Positions 1 to 7,431 of a DNA stretch of 64,000 bases are shown piece after piece. The first letter of the stretch is position 1. Each line of letters starts with the position of its first letter. The stretch is from assembly GCF_900240975.1 (NCBI RefSeq), contig NZ_LT968776.1, positions 2,539,092-2,603,091 of the forward strand, given 5' to 3'. This DNA comes from Mycobacterium sp. 4858. Lineage in GTDB: Bacteria > Actinomycetota > Actinomycetes > Mycobacteriales > Mycobacteriaceae. The notes under the pieces are model-generated. The model did no database searches. It was not told where the DNA came from and saw only the letters and a list, made by a program, of their open reading frames with translations. Both the position numbers and the translations under genes were made by a program.

Positions 1-79
1 GGTTGCCGGAAGCATCGCTTGGTGGGCCGCTCAGCTTGGGCTATGCCGAGCCGAATAGCGCGGAGGTGCAGGGTTTTCA

Positions 80-1510
80 GTGTTTGGCATAACGACACTC
101 CGGGACTGGACACCGCAAGCAAGCCCCGTCGTCTGCTGGCATGCTTCCCCCGCAGCGAAGGCGAAAGCCGCAGAAGCGCCGGTCAGCCCGGTGCCACCCA
201 GCTATCAGCAAACGCAACATCTTCGGCGCTACCGCGATCACGCCGCCCGGGGCCTGGACATGTCGCGCTTGATGATCTTCACCTGGGACGTCCCGGGCCG
301 CTGTGACATCCGCGCGATGAATTACGCGGTCAACGCGCACATCCGTCGACACGACACGTACCACAGCTGGTTCGAGTACCGCGATGCGCGCCATATCGTG
401 CGGCACACGATCGCCGACCCGGCAGACATCGAACTGGTCCCGATGGAGCACGGGCGACTGACGCCGGAGGAGTTGCGCGAGCACATCTCCACCCCGCAAC
501 CGCTGCAGTGGGACTGCTTCTTCTTCGGGGTGGTGCAGGGCGACGATCACTTCACCTTCTACGCGAGCATCGCCCACCTGTGCGTCGACCCGATGATCGT
601 CGGCGTCCTCTTCACGGAGATCCACCTGATGTACGCGGCCCTGGTCGGCGGCGACGCACCGGTCGACCTCCCGGAGGCCGGCCGGTACGGGGATTACTGC
701 GTCCGGCAGCGGGAGGAGATGGACGCGTTGACGGCCGACTCCCCCGAGGTGCGCGCATGGATGGATTTCGCCTCCGGCAACGGTGGCACGCTGCCGTACT
801 TTCCGCTACCCCTCGGCGACCTCGCGGTGCCCTACGCCGGAAAGCTCGTCACCGAGACGCTGCTGGACGAGCGGCAGACGGAGCGGTTCGAGCGGGCCTG
901 CGTCGCCGCGGGCGCTCGGTTCAGCGGCGGGGTGTTCGGTTGCGCCGGCCTCACGCACCGTCACTTGACCGGCGCTGATTCGTTTTCCGTGGTGACCACC
1001 ACCGACACGCGCAGGACGCCGACGGAATTGATGACGACGGGCTGGTTCACCGGCTTGGTTCCGGTCACCGTCGGCGTCGGTGCGGGCCTGTTCGAGGACG
1101 CGGCGCGCTCCGCGCAGACGTCCTTCGACTCTGGCATCGAATTGGCGATCGTGCCGTTCGACCGGGTGCTGGAGCTGGCGCCCCCGGAGGCCGGGCTGGG
1201 CAGGCCACGGCCCGGCAACTTCGTGATGTCTTTCCTGGACGCGAGCATCGCCCCACTGTCGTCAGTTGCCAACTCGGACTTGAACTTTCGGATCTACGAC
1301 GAGGGCAGGGTCTCCCACCAGGTCTCCTTGTGGGTGATTCGCCTCCAGCACGAGACCAAGGTGACGGTGCTGTTCCCCGACAACCCGGCCGCCCGCGAAT
1401 CGGTGGGCCGCTACATCGACGCGATGAGGTCGGCTTACGTCCGGGTCGCCGACGGCGGGCGCAGCCAGCCCTTTGCGCACACACGCGCGCCGCTATCCGC
1501 GCTGACTTAG
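80..1510 (+). CDS. papA2: PapA2-type polyketide-associated acyltransferase
   Basis: A 476-residue condensation-domain acyltransferase of the mycobacterial PapA family, whose members esterify trehalose or phthiocerol lipids with fatty or polyketide acyl chains. The catalytic H-x3-D motif is His166-Leu-Cys-Val-Asp170, and the N-terminus (ITTLRDWTP, SYQQTQHLRRYRDH) resembles PapA2/PapA1 of M. tuberculosis. The GTG start at 80 follows GGAGGT at 62-67. Its 3' end overlaps the convergent gene ending at 1493 by 18 bp, the Rv3820c-Rv3819 arrangement. In M. tuberculosis the partners pks2 and mmpL8 make sulfolipid; neither is visible here, so the acceptor is unknown and another trehalose ester is possible. 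The family is certain; the papA2 label rests on position and similarity. Confidence 0.85.
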   Translation: MFGITTLRDWTPQASPVVCWHASPAAKAKAAEAPVSPVPPSYQQTQHLRRYRDHAARGLDMSRLMIFTWDVPGRCDIRAMNYAVNAHIRRHDTYHSWFEYRDARHIVRHTIADPADIELVPMEHGRLTPEELREHISTPQPLQWDCFFFGVVQGDDHFTFYASIAHLCVDPMIVGVLFTEIHLMYAALVGGDAPVDLPEAGRYGDYCVRQREEMDALTADSPEVRAWMDFASGNGGTLPYFPLPLGDLAVPYAGKLVTETLLDERQTERFERACVAAGARFSGGVFGCAGLTHRHLTGADSFSVVTTTDTRRTPTELMTTGWFTGLVPVTVGVGAGLFEDAARSAQTSFDSGIELAIVPFDRVLELAPPEAGLGRPRPGNFVMSFLDASIAPLSSVANSDLNFRIYDEGRVSHQVSLWVIRLQHETKVTVLFPDNPAARESVGRYIDAMRSAYVRVADGGRSQPFAHTRAPLSALT

Positions 1511-1828
1511 CAACGCGTCCAGGAGTGCGGTGAACTCTTCCGGCCGTGCCGGCGTGAAGGCGGGCCGGGGCCGAATCCCCGGCACGTCCAAGGTGATCAA
1601 CGTCGATTTGAACGGTCTGCCGACGTCCAGTGGCAGCCAGCGACGGAAGTCGGAGCTGCCCCAGATCCGGAACCGTTGGGTGAACAATCCCAGCCACTCG
1701 GCCTTGTATCCCCGGACGGTTTCCAGCGCAATGACTTTCGAGGTTCCCGAAGGAAAGTGGTAGCGGCGCAACGTGATCGCCGCACGGTCCAGCTGGACCA
1801 GGCCGTCGTCGTAGGACTGGCCGCTCAT
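1493..1828 (-). CDS. Conserved hypothetical protein, Rv3819-like
   Basis: A 111-residue protein with no recognised domain, the same length as Rv3819. The ATG at 1828 is chosen because it overlaps the stop of the upstream Rieske protein gene (TCAT at 1825-1828 on the plus strand), implying translational coupling; the frame stays open further upstream, but only as a shadow of that gene. The sequence is basic and aromatic-rich (RRYHFPSGTSK, RFRIWGSSDFRRWLPLD) and has no signal peptide or membrane segment. It looks like a small cytosolic beta-rich fold. It is last in the three-gene set starting at 4201. Function unknown. Confidence 0.8.
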   Translation of the reverse strand: MSGQSYDDGLVQLDRAAITLRRYHFPSGTSKVIALETVRGYKAEWLGLFTQRFRIWGSSDFRRWLPLDVGRPFKSTLITLDVPGIRPRPAFTPARPEEFTALLDALLSQRG

Positions 1829-3375
1829 GCCCGTGAACTTCGCAGCTGGTGGCCCCGCGCGGTCAGGCAGTGCCCGTCGTCCAATCGCCACTGCCAGCCA
1901 TGCAGGTTGCAGGTCAACGTGTTGCCCTCGACCACACCGAATTTCGAGAGGTCGGCCTTCAGATGTGGGCAGCGCCGCTGGATTTCCCAGCCGTCCAGCG
2001 TGACCGACGACGAATCGTCGTGCGTCTCGGCGAACCAACCGTCGGCGTAGGCGATCCGTTCGTCGGTCAGGCACTTGAAGAACGTGTACAGGTATTCGTT
2101 GTAGCCGCCGACGCGCCACGCCCGGAACCGGGTGGACAAGAAGATGGTGTTGACCCAGTCCGGTTCCCGGTCGCGCAGCACGGTGCGGACCAGCTCCGGC
2201 GCGATGGCGAACCCGTAGCGGAACTTCTCGTCGGGAACGGGTTCGCGCACCGCACGTTTCGGGAAGTCGAGGACGACGGTCTCCGGCCCGATCACGAGTT
2301 CGACGGGATAGCCGATCCCGTCGCAGATCTCGTCGCTCTGCGACATGATCGGCTCGAACAGCGCGCGCAGCTGCTCGAGCAGCGGCTCTCCGGCGGCGGG
2401 GGCCCAGCTCGCCCGCTCCGCGGCGACGACGGGCGCCATCCGCTCGGCGTAGTCGGCGATGTAGCCCTGTTTCCCGGTGGTGAAGATCGCCTCGACCTGG
2501 TCATCGGGCAGCGGGTGGCGCAGCGAGTTCAAGGCGGTGCCGGCGAAGTCCGCGGTGGAGCCGGGGATCATCAGCAGGCCACCGTCGTGCCCGTGGCCGC
2601 GCATCTGGTCGAGGAACACCATCTGGTCCGGAAAGATGTTGGCCGCATCGTCGTGGTCGTCGTTGAGATGACGCAGCTCGGGGTCCAGGAAGCAGGGCGG
2701 CCCCGCCGACGGGATGACCCACGTCGCGCCCACCTGGGCGATGTACTGGCGGGCCCGGTCCATCTGCCGCTGCCGCTTCTGGACACCGAACGACTCCTTG
2801 GCGCGGGCCGGCATGTCGTAGACCATCGGGTACCAGATCGCGCCGGAGTACTGCAGCATGTGCACGTCGATGCGACCGAACGCCGACTCCAGCACGTCCA
2901 GGTCGACCGGCCGGGCATCGTTCATGTTGAAAGCCGTTGTCTCGCCGTCGGAAACCACCAGAGCGGAATCACCGAGCGGACCGTCGGCCGGCGCCCGCAG
3001 GGCGATGATCATGACGTCGAGGTCGCCCTTCGGGCCGCTGATCCGGTGCTTGACCGAGGTGGTGGTCTCGAAGAACCGGTGGAAACCCAGCTCTTGCAGC
3101 GCGTTTCGCAGGTCGGGGACCGGGAAGTCGGGCAGCAGCACCACCGCGTCCTTGTTTACGTGCTCGGCCAGGTTCTTGGGGTCGAAGTGATCCTTGTGCA
3201 GGTGCGAGACATAGAGATAGTCGCAGTCGCCGAGCCTGTCCCAGTCCAGCCCGCTGTTGTCGGGGAACGGGAACCACGACGCGAAGTACGCGGGATTGAC
3301 CCAGGGGTCGCAGAGGATGCGGCCCGCGGGGGTCTCGATCAGAAATCCGGCGTGACCTACGCTGGTGACCTGCAC
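1825..3375 (-). CDS. UlaG-like metallo-hydrolase fused to a Rieske [2Fe-2S] domain, Rv3818-like
   Basis: A 516-residue two-domain protein. The N-terminal part has a metallo-beta-lactamase fold of the UlaG type, with metal motif His58-Leu-His60-Lys-Asp62-His63. The C-terminus carries a Rieske cluster site, Cys469-Pro-His471 and Cys489-Asn-Leu-His492. The GTG at 3375 gives exactly the Rv3818 length; the longer open frame upstream is non-homologous. The combination suggests a redox or hydrolytic enzyme with electron input, but the substrate is unknown. No signal peptide is seen, so it is probably cytosolic. It lies 61 bp after the APH-like gene and is coupled to the 111-residue protein. Domain calls are secure; function is open. 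Confidence 0.88.
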   Translation of the reverse strand: MQVTSVGHAGFLIETPAGRILCDPWVNPAYFASWFPFPDNSGLDWDRLGDCDYLYVSHLHKDHFDPKNLAEHVNKDAVVLLPDFPVPDLRNALQELGFHRFFETTTSVKHRISGPKGDLDVMIIALRAPADGPLGDSALVVSDGETTAFNMNDARPVDLDVLESAFGRIDVHMLQYSGAIWYPMVYDMPARAKESFGVQKRQRQMDRARQYIAQVGATWVIPSAGPPCFLDPELRHLNDDHDDAANIFPDQMVFLDQMRGHGHDGGLLMIPGSTADFAGTALNSLRHPLPDDQVEAIFTTGKQGYIADYAERMAPVVAAERASWAPAAGEPLLEQLRALFEPIMSQSDEICDGIGYPVELVIGPETVVLDFPKRAVREPVPDEKFRYGFAIAPELVRTVLRDREPDWVNTIFLSTRFRAWRVGGYNEYLYTFFKCLTDERIAYADGWFAETHDDSSSVTLDGWEIQRRCPHLKADLSKFGVVEGNTLTCNLHGWQWRLDDGHCLTARGHQLRSSRA

Positions 3376-3436
3376 AAACACCTTCCTGGGTCCGTAGCGG
3401 CCCCATGGCCGGGTAACGGTTTTCCAGCCCCCGAGC

Positions 3437-4201
3437 TTAGCGCGAGGTGGCATCGCCGGCCTGCCACAGCCGTCGGTAGAAGTCGATGCGTTCGGGATCC
3501 GGCTCGACTCCGTAGGCGGCGAAGAATTCCGTGTCCCAGGCCCGGCCTGGGAAATTCCAGCCCAGTGACAGGGTCGCGACCGCGAGGTCGGCCCACCGGT
3601 CGGCCACACCGAGGTCGCCGAGGTCGACGTATCCGCAGTAGCGGCCGCGCTCGTCGATCAGGATGTTGGGTGCGCACGCATCGCCGTGGCAGACCACCAG
3701 TCGGTCGATGGGCGGTTGGCCGCCCAAGCCCGAAGCCGCGGCGGGTGGCAACGTGGCCAGTCGGGTGGCCACGGACCAGTCGAAGGGGCAGGACGACACC
3801 GGCAGCCGGTCGTGCAACGTGCGCAGGCCGACGCCGATCGCCCGCACCGCGAGTTCGGGTGTGGCGCGAAGGCGGGGATGCACGGCCGATACGCCGGCTA
3901 GTCCCCGGGTGCGCAGCCAGGCGCTGCGCCCGTCGACGCCGGCGCCCAGCACCGGCGGCACCGTCACGTACTTGCCCGCCCAGCGCAGGCGGGCCGCTTC
4001 GCCGGCAAAGTCGGCGGCGCGGGCGTCGGCGACCTTGACGAACTCGGCTTCGGCGTCGTCAGTGCCGATCCGGAAAGTCACACCGCCGATTTCGTTGACC
4101 CAGACGGCGCGCACCGCTCGGCCGGCGGCAAACTGGCGGACGATCGCGGGTGGCGGAACGGGTGACGCCGGGAAGGTCAAGGGACCGCCTCTTTTCGGCA
4201 T
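3437..4201 (-). CDS. Aminoglycoside phosphotransferase (APH) family kinase, Rv3817-like
   Basis: A 254-residue small-molecule kinase fold. The Brenner motif is His172-Gly-Asp174-Ala-Cys-Ala-Pro-Asn179 and the metal motif is Asp193-Leu-Gly-Asp196, so the catalytic residues are intact. The ATG at 4201 is chosen because an earlier one at 4267 would run into the divergent acyltransferase gene. Members phosphorylate aminoglycosides, choline, fructosamines or maltose; nothing here indicates the substrate, and an antibiotic resistance role should not be assumed. It heads a set with the UlaG-Rieske protein and the 111-residue protein. The start lies only 40 bp from a divergent GTG, so the promoters must overlap. 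Confidence 0.82.
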   Translation of the reverse strand: MPKRGGPLTFPASPVPPPAIVRQFAAGRAVRAVWVNEIGGVTFRIGTDDAEAEFVKVADARAADFAGEAARLRWAGKYVTVPPVLGAGVDGRSAWLRTRGLAGVSAVHPRLRATPELAVRAIGVGLRTLHDRLPVSSCPFDWSVATRLATLPPAAASGLGGQPPIDRLVVCHGDACAPNILIDERGRYCGYVDLGDLGVADRWADLAVATLSLGWNFPGRAWDTEFFAAYGVEPDPERIDFYRRLWQAGDATSR

Positions 4202-4230
4202 GTCGGGTGACTCACAGCCGGGAGCACTAG

Positions 4231-4240
4231 GCTGATCAGC
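4231..4240. promoter_or_regulatory. 10-bp palindrome in the divergent 40-bp promoter region
   Basis: GCTGATCAGC is a perfect palindrome between the APH-like gene (start 4201) and the first PlsC gene (start 4242). It overlaps a possible -10 hexamer TAGGCT at 4228-4233. A shorter palindrome GTGACTCAC lies at 4206-4214. With only 40 bp between the start codons the site could affect both directions. The -10 position and the lack of a Shine-Dalgarno sequence would make the PlsC transcript nearly leaderless. Operator function is an inference. Confidence 0.3.
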
Positions 4241-4241
4241 T

Positions 4242-5009
4242 GTGGAACCGGTATACGGGACTGTCATTCAACTTGCCCGCTTGACTTGGCGATTACAGGG
4301 TCTCAAGATCACCGTCGCGGGCGTCGAAAACCTGCCCAAGAGCGGTGGGGCGGTCATCGCCATCAACCACACCGGCTACCTCGACTTCACGTTCGCGGGC
4401 CTGCCCGCCTACCGGCAGGGTCTGGGCCGCAAGGTGCGGTTCATGGCCAAGCAGGAAGTGTTCGACCACAAGATCACCGGGCCGATCATGCGCAGCCTGC
4501 GGCACATCTCCGTGAACCGGCAGGACGGCGCCGCCTCCTACGAGGAGGCGGTGAGGAATCTCAAGGACGGCGAGCTGGTCGGCGTCTATCCGGAAGCCAC
4601 CATCAGCCGCAGCTTCGAGATCAAGGAATTCAAGTCGGGGGCCGCCAGGATGGCGGTCGAGGCGGGGGTGCCGATCGTTCCGGTGATCGTTTGGGGCGCG
4701 CAGCGCATCTGGACCAAGGGCCACCCCAAGAAGTTGCTGCGCCCGAAGGTGCCGATCATCGTGCTCGTCGGTGAGCCGATCGCACCGACGCTGGGCGTCG
4801 AGGAATTGAAGGGGCCGTTGCACTCGCGGATGCAACACCTGCTGGAGCGGGCCCAGGAAATGTACGGGCCGCATCCGGCCGGGGAGTTCTGGGTGCCGCG
4901 CCGGCTGGGCGGCAGCGCCCCGTCGCTGGCCGAAGCCGCCCGGATGGACGCCGAGGAGGCGGCCGCTCGCGCGGCTCGCCGCGCTCGACCCGCGGGAGCG
5001 CCGGAGTAG
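4242..5009 (+). CDS. PlsC-type acyltransferase 1, Rv3816c-like
   Basis: A 255-residue 1-acyl-glycerol-3-phosphate acyltransferase family protein. It has the H-x4-D motif His43-Thr-Gly-Tyr-Leu-Asp48 and the substrate block VYPEATISRSFE, equivalent to FPEGTRS of classical PlsC enzymes. Such enzymes transfer acyl groups from acyl-CoA or ACP to a lysophospholipid or related acceptor at the inner membrane. The GTG at 4242 has no clear Shine-Dalgarno sequence. It is the first of three paralogues in tandem, 6 bp before the second, with a HAD phosphatase after the third. The acceptor could be lysophosphatidic acid, a PIM or another polar lipid. Confidence 0.88.
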   Translation: MEPVYGTVIQLARLTWRLQGLKITVAGVENLPKSGGAVIAINHTGYLDFTFAGLPAYRQGLGRKVRFMAKQEVFDHKITGPIMRSLRHISVNRQDGAASYEEAVRNLKDGELVGVYPEATISRSFEIKEFKSGAARMAVEAGVPIVPVIVWGAQRIWTKGHPKKLLRPKVPIIVLVGEPIAPTLGVEELKGPLHSRMQHLLERAQEMYGPHPAGEFWVPRRLGGSAPSLAEAARMDAEEAAARAARRARPAGAPE

Positions 5010-5015
5010 CAATCG

Positions 5016-5771
5016 ATGGTGGAGCCCGTCTTCCGCACGCTCGAGATCCTGGCTCGGCTGGTGGTCGTCGCCACCGACACCCAGATCTCGTACGGAGGCG
5101 AGGAACACATCCCCGGCACCGGTGGCGCCGTGATCGCGATCAACCACACCAGCTATGTCGACTTCCTGCCCGCCGCGCTGGCCGTCCATCGCCGGGGTCG
5201 CCGGCTCAGGTTCATGATCAAGGCCGAGATGCAGCAGGTGAAGATCGTCAACTTCCTGATCAAGCACACCCGGACCATTCCGGTGGACCGGGGAGCGGGG
5301 GCCGGCGCGTACGCGGTGGCCGTGCGGCGGCTGCGCGAGGGCGAGCTGGTCGGGGTGTACCCGGAGGCCACCATCAGCCGCAGCTTCGAGCTCAAGGAAT
5401 TCAAGTCGGGCGCCGCCCGAATGGCGATCGAAGCGGACGTCCCGATCGTTCCGCTGATCGTCTGGGGTGCGCACCGGATCTGGACCAAGGACCACCCGCG
5501 CAACGTGGGCCGCGCCAAGGTACCGATTAGTGTGCAGGTGGGCGCGCCGGTGTGGGCGGCCGAAGACATCGCGCGGACCGACGCCGCGCTGCGCGAATCG
5601 ATGACCACGCTGCTGCACCAGGTGCAACGGGGCTACCCGCACGAACCCGGGGCGTATTGGACGCCGCGCCGGCTGGGCGGAGGAGCACCGACCATCGCGG
5701 AGGCCGCCCGGATGGAGGCAGACGAGGCCGCGGCACGGGCCGCCGGTCGCAGTGGACGGCCGTCGCGGTAG
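5016..5771 (+). CDS. PlsC-type acyltransferase 2, Rv3815c-like
   Basis: A 251-residue paralogue of its neighbours. It has the catalytic NHTSYVD motif (H-x4-D) and the VYPEATISRSFELKEFKSG block, nearly identical to the upstream copy, plus the family C-terminus with YWTPRRLGGGAPT. The ATG at 5016 follows the previous stop by 6 bp, so the two are surely cotranscribed. The paralogues differ mainly at the N-terminus and around the acceptor-binding region, which hints at different acyl or acceptor preferences. Same family caveats: the biochemical substrate is not predictable from sequence. Confidence 0.88.
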   Translation: MVEPVFRTLEILARLVVVATDTQISYGGEEHIPGTGGAVIAINHTSYVDFLPAALAVHRRGRRLRFMIKAEMQQVKIVNFLIKHTRTIPVDRGAGAGAYAVAVRRLREGELVGVYPEATISRSFELKEFKSGAARMAIEADVPIVPLIVWGAHRIWTKDHPRNVGRAKVPISVQVGAPVWAAEDIARTDAALRESMTTLLHQVQRGYPHEPGAYWTPRRLGGGAPTIAEAARMEADEAAARAAGRSGRPSR

Positions 5772-5785
5772 GCGAAGGAGAAGAC

Positions 5786-6571
5786 ATGCCCGAGGGGTTT
5801 TACCGGTTGTGCGAGTGGATCGTTCCGCCGATGGTCGCGGCGCAGGGGACGACGTTCACCTATCGAGGCCTGGAGAACATCCCCGAGCGCGGCGGCGCGC
5901 TGTTGGCCCAGAACCACACCAGCTACCTCGACTGGCTGCCGACGCTCCTCGCCGTGCGGGAACGGCGCCGGCGCGCCTACTTCATGATCAAGGCGGAGAT
6001 GGCAGAGGTGAAGGCGGTCAACTACGTGATCAACCACGCTCGGCTGATCCCGGTGGACCGCAGGAGCGGGCACGACGCGCTCGAGGTGGCCGTACAGCGC
6101 CTGCGGGAGGGCGAGCTCATCGGGATGCACCCCGAAGCCACGATCAGCCGTAGCTTCGAGCTTCGCGAGTTCAAGACCGGCGCGGCCCGGATGGCGCTGG
6201 ACGCGCAGGTGCCGATCGTTCCGATCGTCGTCTGGGGTGCCCATCGGATCTGGCCCAAGGATCATCCGAAGAAGGTGTGGCGCAACAAGGTTCCGATCAC
6301 CGTCGCCGCGGGGCGGCCGCTGCCGCCGCAGGGCACGCCCGAGCAGCTCAACGCGGTGCTGCGCGGGGCGATGAACGAGTTGCTGTACCGGGTGCAGGAG
6401 GAGTACCCGCATCCCGAAGGAGAGTTCTGGGTGCCGCGACGGCTCGGCGGCGCCGCGCCCACCCAGGAGGATTCGCGGGCGATCCGCCTGTCGGAGTTGC
6501 AGGCCCGGATGCAGAAGTACGGCACCGACGGCGTGACCCGACCGGGACAGAACCAGAGCGGCGTCCATTGA
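5786..6571 (+). CDS. PlsC-type acyltransferase 3, Rv3814c-like
   Basis: A 261-residue third tandem PlsC paralogue, the length of Rv3814c. It has H-x4-D in NHTSYLDW and the MHPEATISRSFEL block, where His replaces the Tyr seen in copies 1 and 2. The ATG at 5786 is preceded by GAAGGAG at 5773-5779, which decides the start; the frame is open much further upstream, but only as a shadow of copy 2. The C-terminal tail (SRAIRLSELQARMQKYG) is longer than in the others. It is followed 34 bp later by the HAD phosphatase gene. Confidence 0.88.
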   Translation: MPEGFYRLCEWIVPPMVAAQGTTFTYRGLENIPERGGALLAQNHTSYLDWLPTLLAVRERRRRAYFMIKAEMAEVKAVNYVINHARLIPVDRRSGHDALEVAVQRLREGELIGMHPEATISRSFELREFKTGAARMALDAQVPIVPIVVWGAHRIWPKDHPKKVWRNKVPITVAAGRPLPPQGTPEQLNAVLRGAMNELLYRVQEEYPHPEGEFWVPRRLGGAAPTQEDSRAIRLSELQARMQKYGTDGVTRPGQNQSGVH

Positions 6572-6605
6572 TCAGACCGGTGAGCTGCGAAGGCGGGCCG
6601 TCCCG

Positions 6606-7421
6606 ATGACCCTGCCGGCGCTCATAGCCTGCGACGTCGACGGCACCCTGTTCGACGACAACGAGACCATCACCCCGCGCACCCGCGATGCCGTGCGCGC
6701 GGCCGTCGCCGCCGGCGCGACGTTCGTCGTGGCGACCGGCCGGCCACCCCGGTGGATACGCCCCGTCGTCGACGCGCTCGGCTTCGCGCCGATCGCGGTG
6801 TGCGCCAACGGTGCCGTCATCTACGACCCTTCGGCCGACCGGGTGGTGTCGACGCGCACGCTGCCGGTCGACACCCTGGCGGAGCTGGCGGAGCTGGCGG
6901 CGCGCGTCATCCCGGGCGCGGGCCTGGCCGTGGAGCGCATCGGCGAGCGCGCCCACGACACGGCGACCCCCCAGTTCATCAGTTCGCCCGGCTACGAGCA
7001 CGCCTGGCTGAACCCGGACAACACCGAGGTGTCGATCGAAGACCTGCTCAGCGCGCCGGCGATCAAACTGCTGATCCGCCGCAGCGGGGCCCGCAGCGCC
7101 GACATGGCGGCCGAACTGGCCAAGCATGTCGGCCTCGAGGGCGACATCACCTACTCCACCAACAACGGACTCGTGGAGATCGTGCCGCTGGGCACCAGCA
7201 AGGCCACCGGTGTCGACGAAATCGCCAGGCCCCTGCAGATCACCAGCGGGGAGGTGGTGGCGTTCGGCGACATGCCCAACGATCTGCCGATGCTGCGCTG
7301 GGCCGGCCATGGGGTAGCGATGGGGAATGCCCACCCCGAGGTGCTCGCCGCGGCGGACGAGGTCACCGCCGCCAACAACGATGACGGGGTGGGCCGGGTG
7401 CTGGAACGCTGGTGGCTCTAG
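6606..7421 (+). CDS. HAD-superfamily Cof-type phosphatase, Rv3813c-like
   Basis: A 271-residue phosphatase of the HAD IIB (Cof) subfamily. Motif I is CDVDGTLFDD near the N-terminus, with nucleophile and acid/base Asp; motif II is VVATGRPP; motif III Lys lies in GTSKATGVD; and motif IV is GDMPNDLPML. All catalytic elements are present. Cof enzymes dephosphorylate sugar phosphates, nucleotides or pyridoxal phosphate. Placement after three acyltransferase genes suggests, but does not prove, a lipid-phosphate or headgroup role. It meets the convergent amidase gene with 10 bp between the stops, where a 6-bp hairpin (7427-7441) overlaps the end of the amidase gene. Confidence 0.87.
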   Translation: MTLPALIACDVDGTLFDDNETITPRTRDAVRAAVAAGATFVVATGRPPRWIRPVVDALGFAPIAVCANGAVIYDPSADRVVSTRTLPVDTLAELAELAARVIPGAGLAVERIGERAHDTATPQFISSPGYEHAWLNPDNTEVSIEDLLSAPAIKLLIRRSGARSADMAAELAKHVGLEGDITYSTNNGLVEIVPLGTSKATGVDEIARPLQITSGEVVAFGDMPNDLPMLRWAGHGVAMGNAHPEVLAAADEVTAANNDDGVGRVLERWWL

Positions 7422-7431
7422 CGTCTCGCCA

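Noticed and set aside
1849..4038. 729-codon plus-strand open frame across the Rieske and kinase genes
   Set aside because: It is antisense to genes with clear motifs; the translation is Arg/Gly/Val-rich with no domain, a usual GC-rich shadow.
3437..4201. APH-family kinase as an antibiotic resistance gene
   Set aside because: It is the conserved Rv3817 orthologue in a core locus; family membership alone does not show drug modification.
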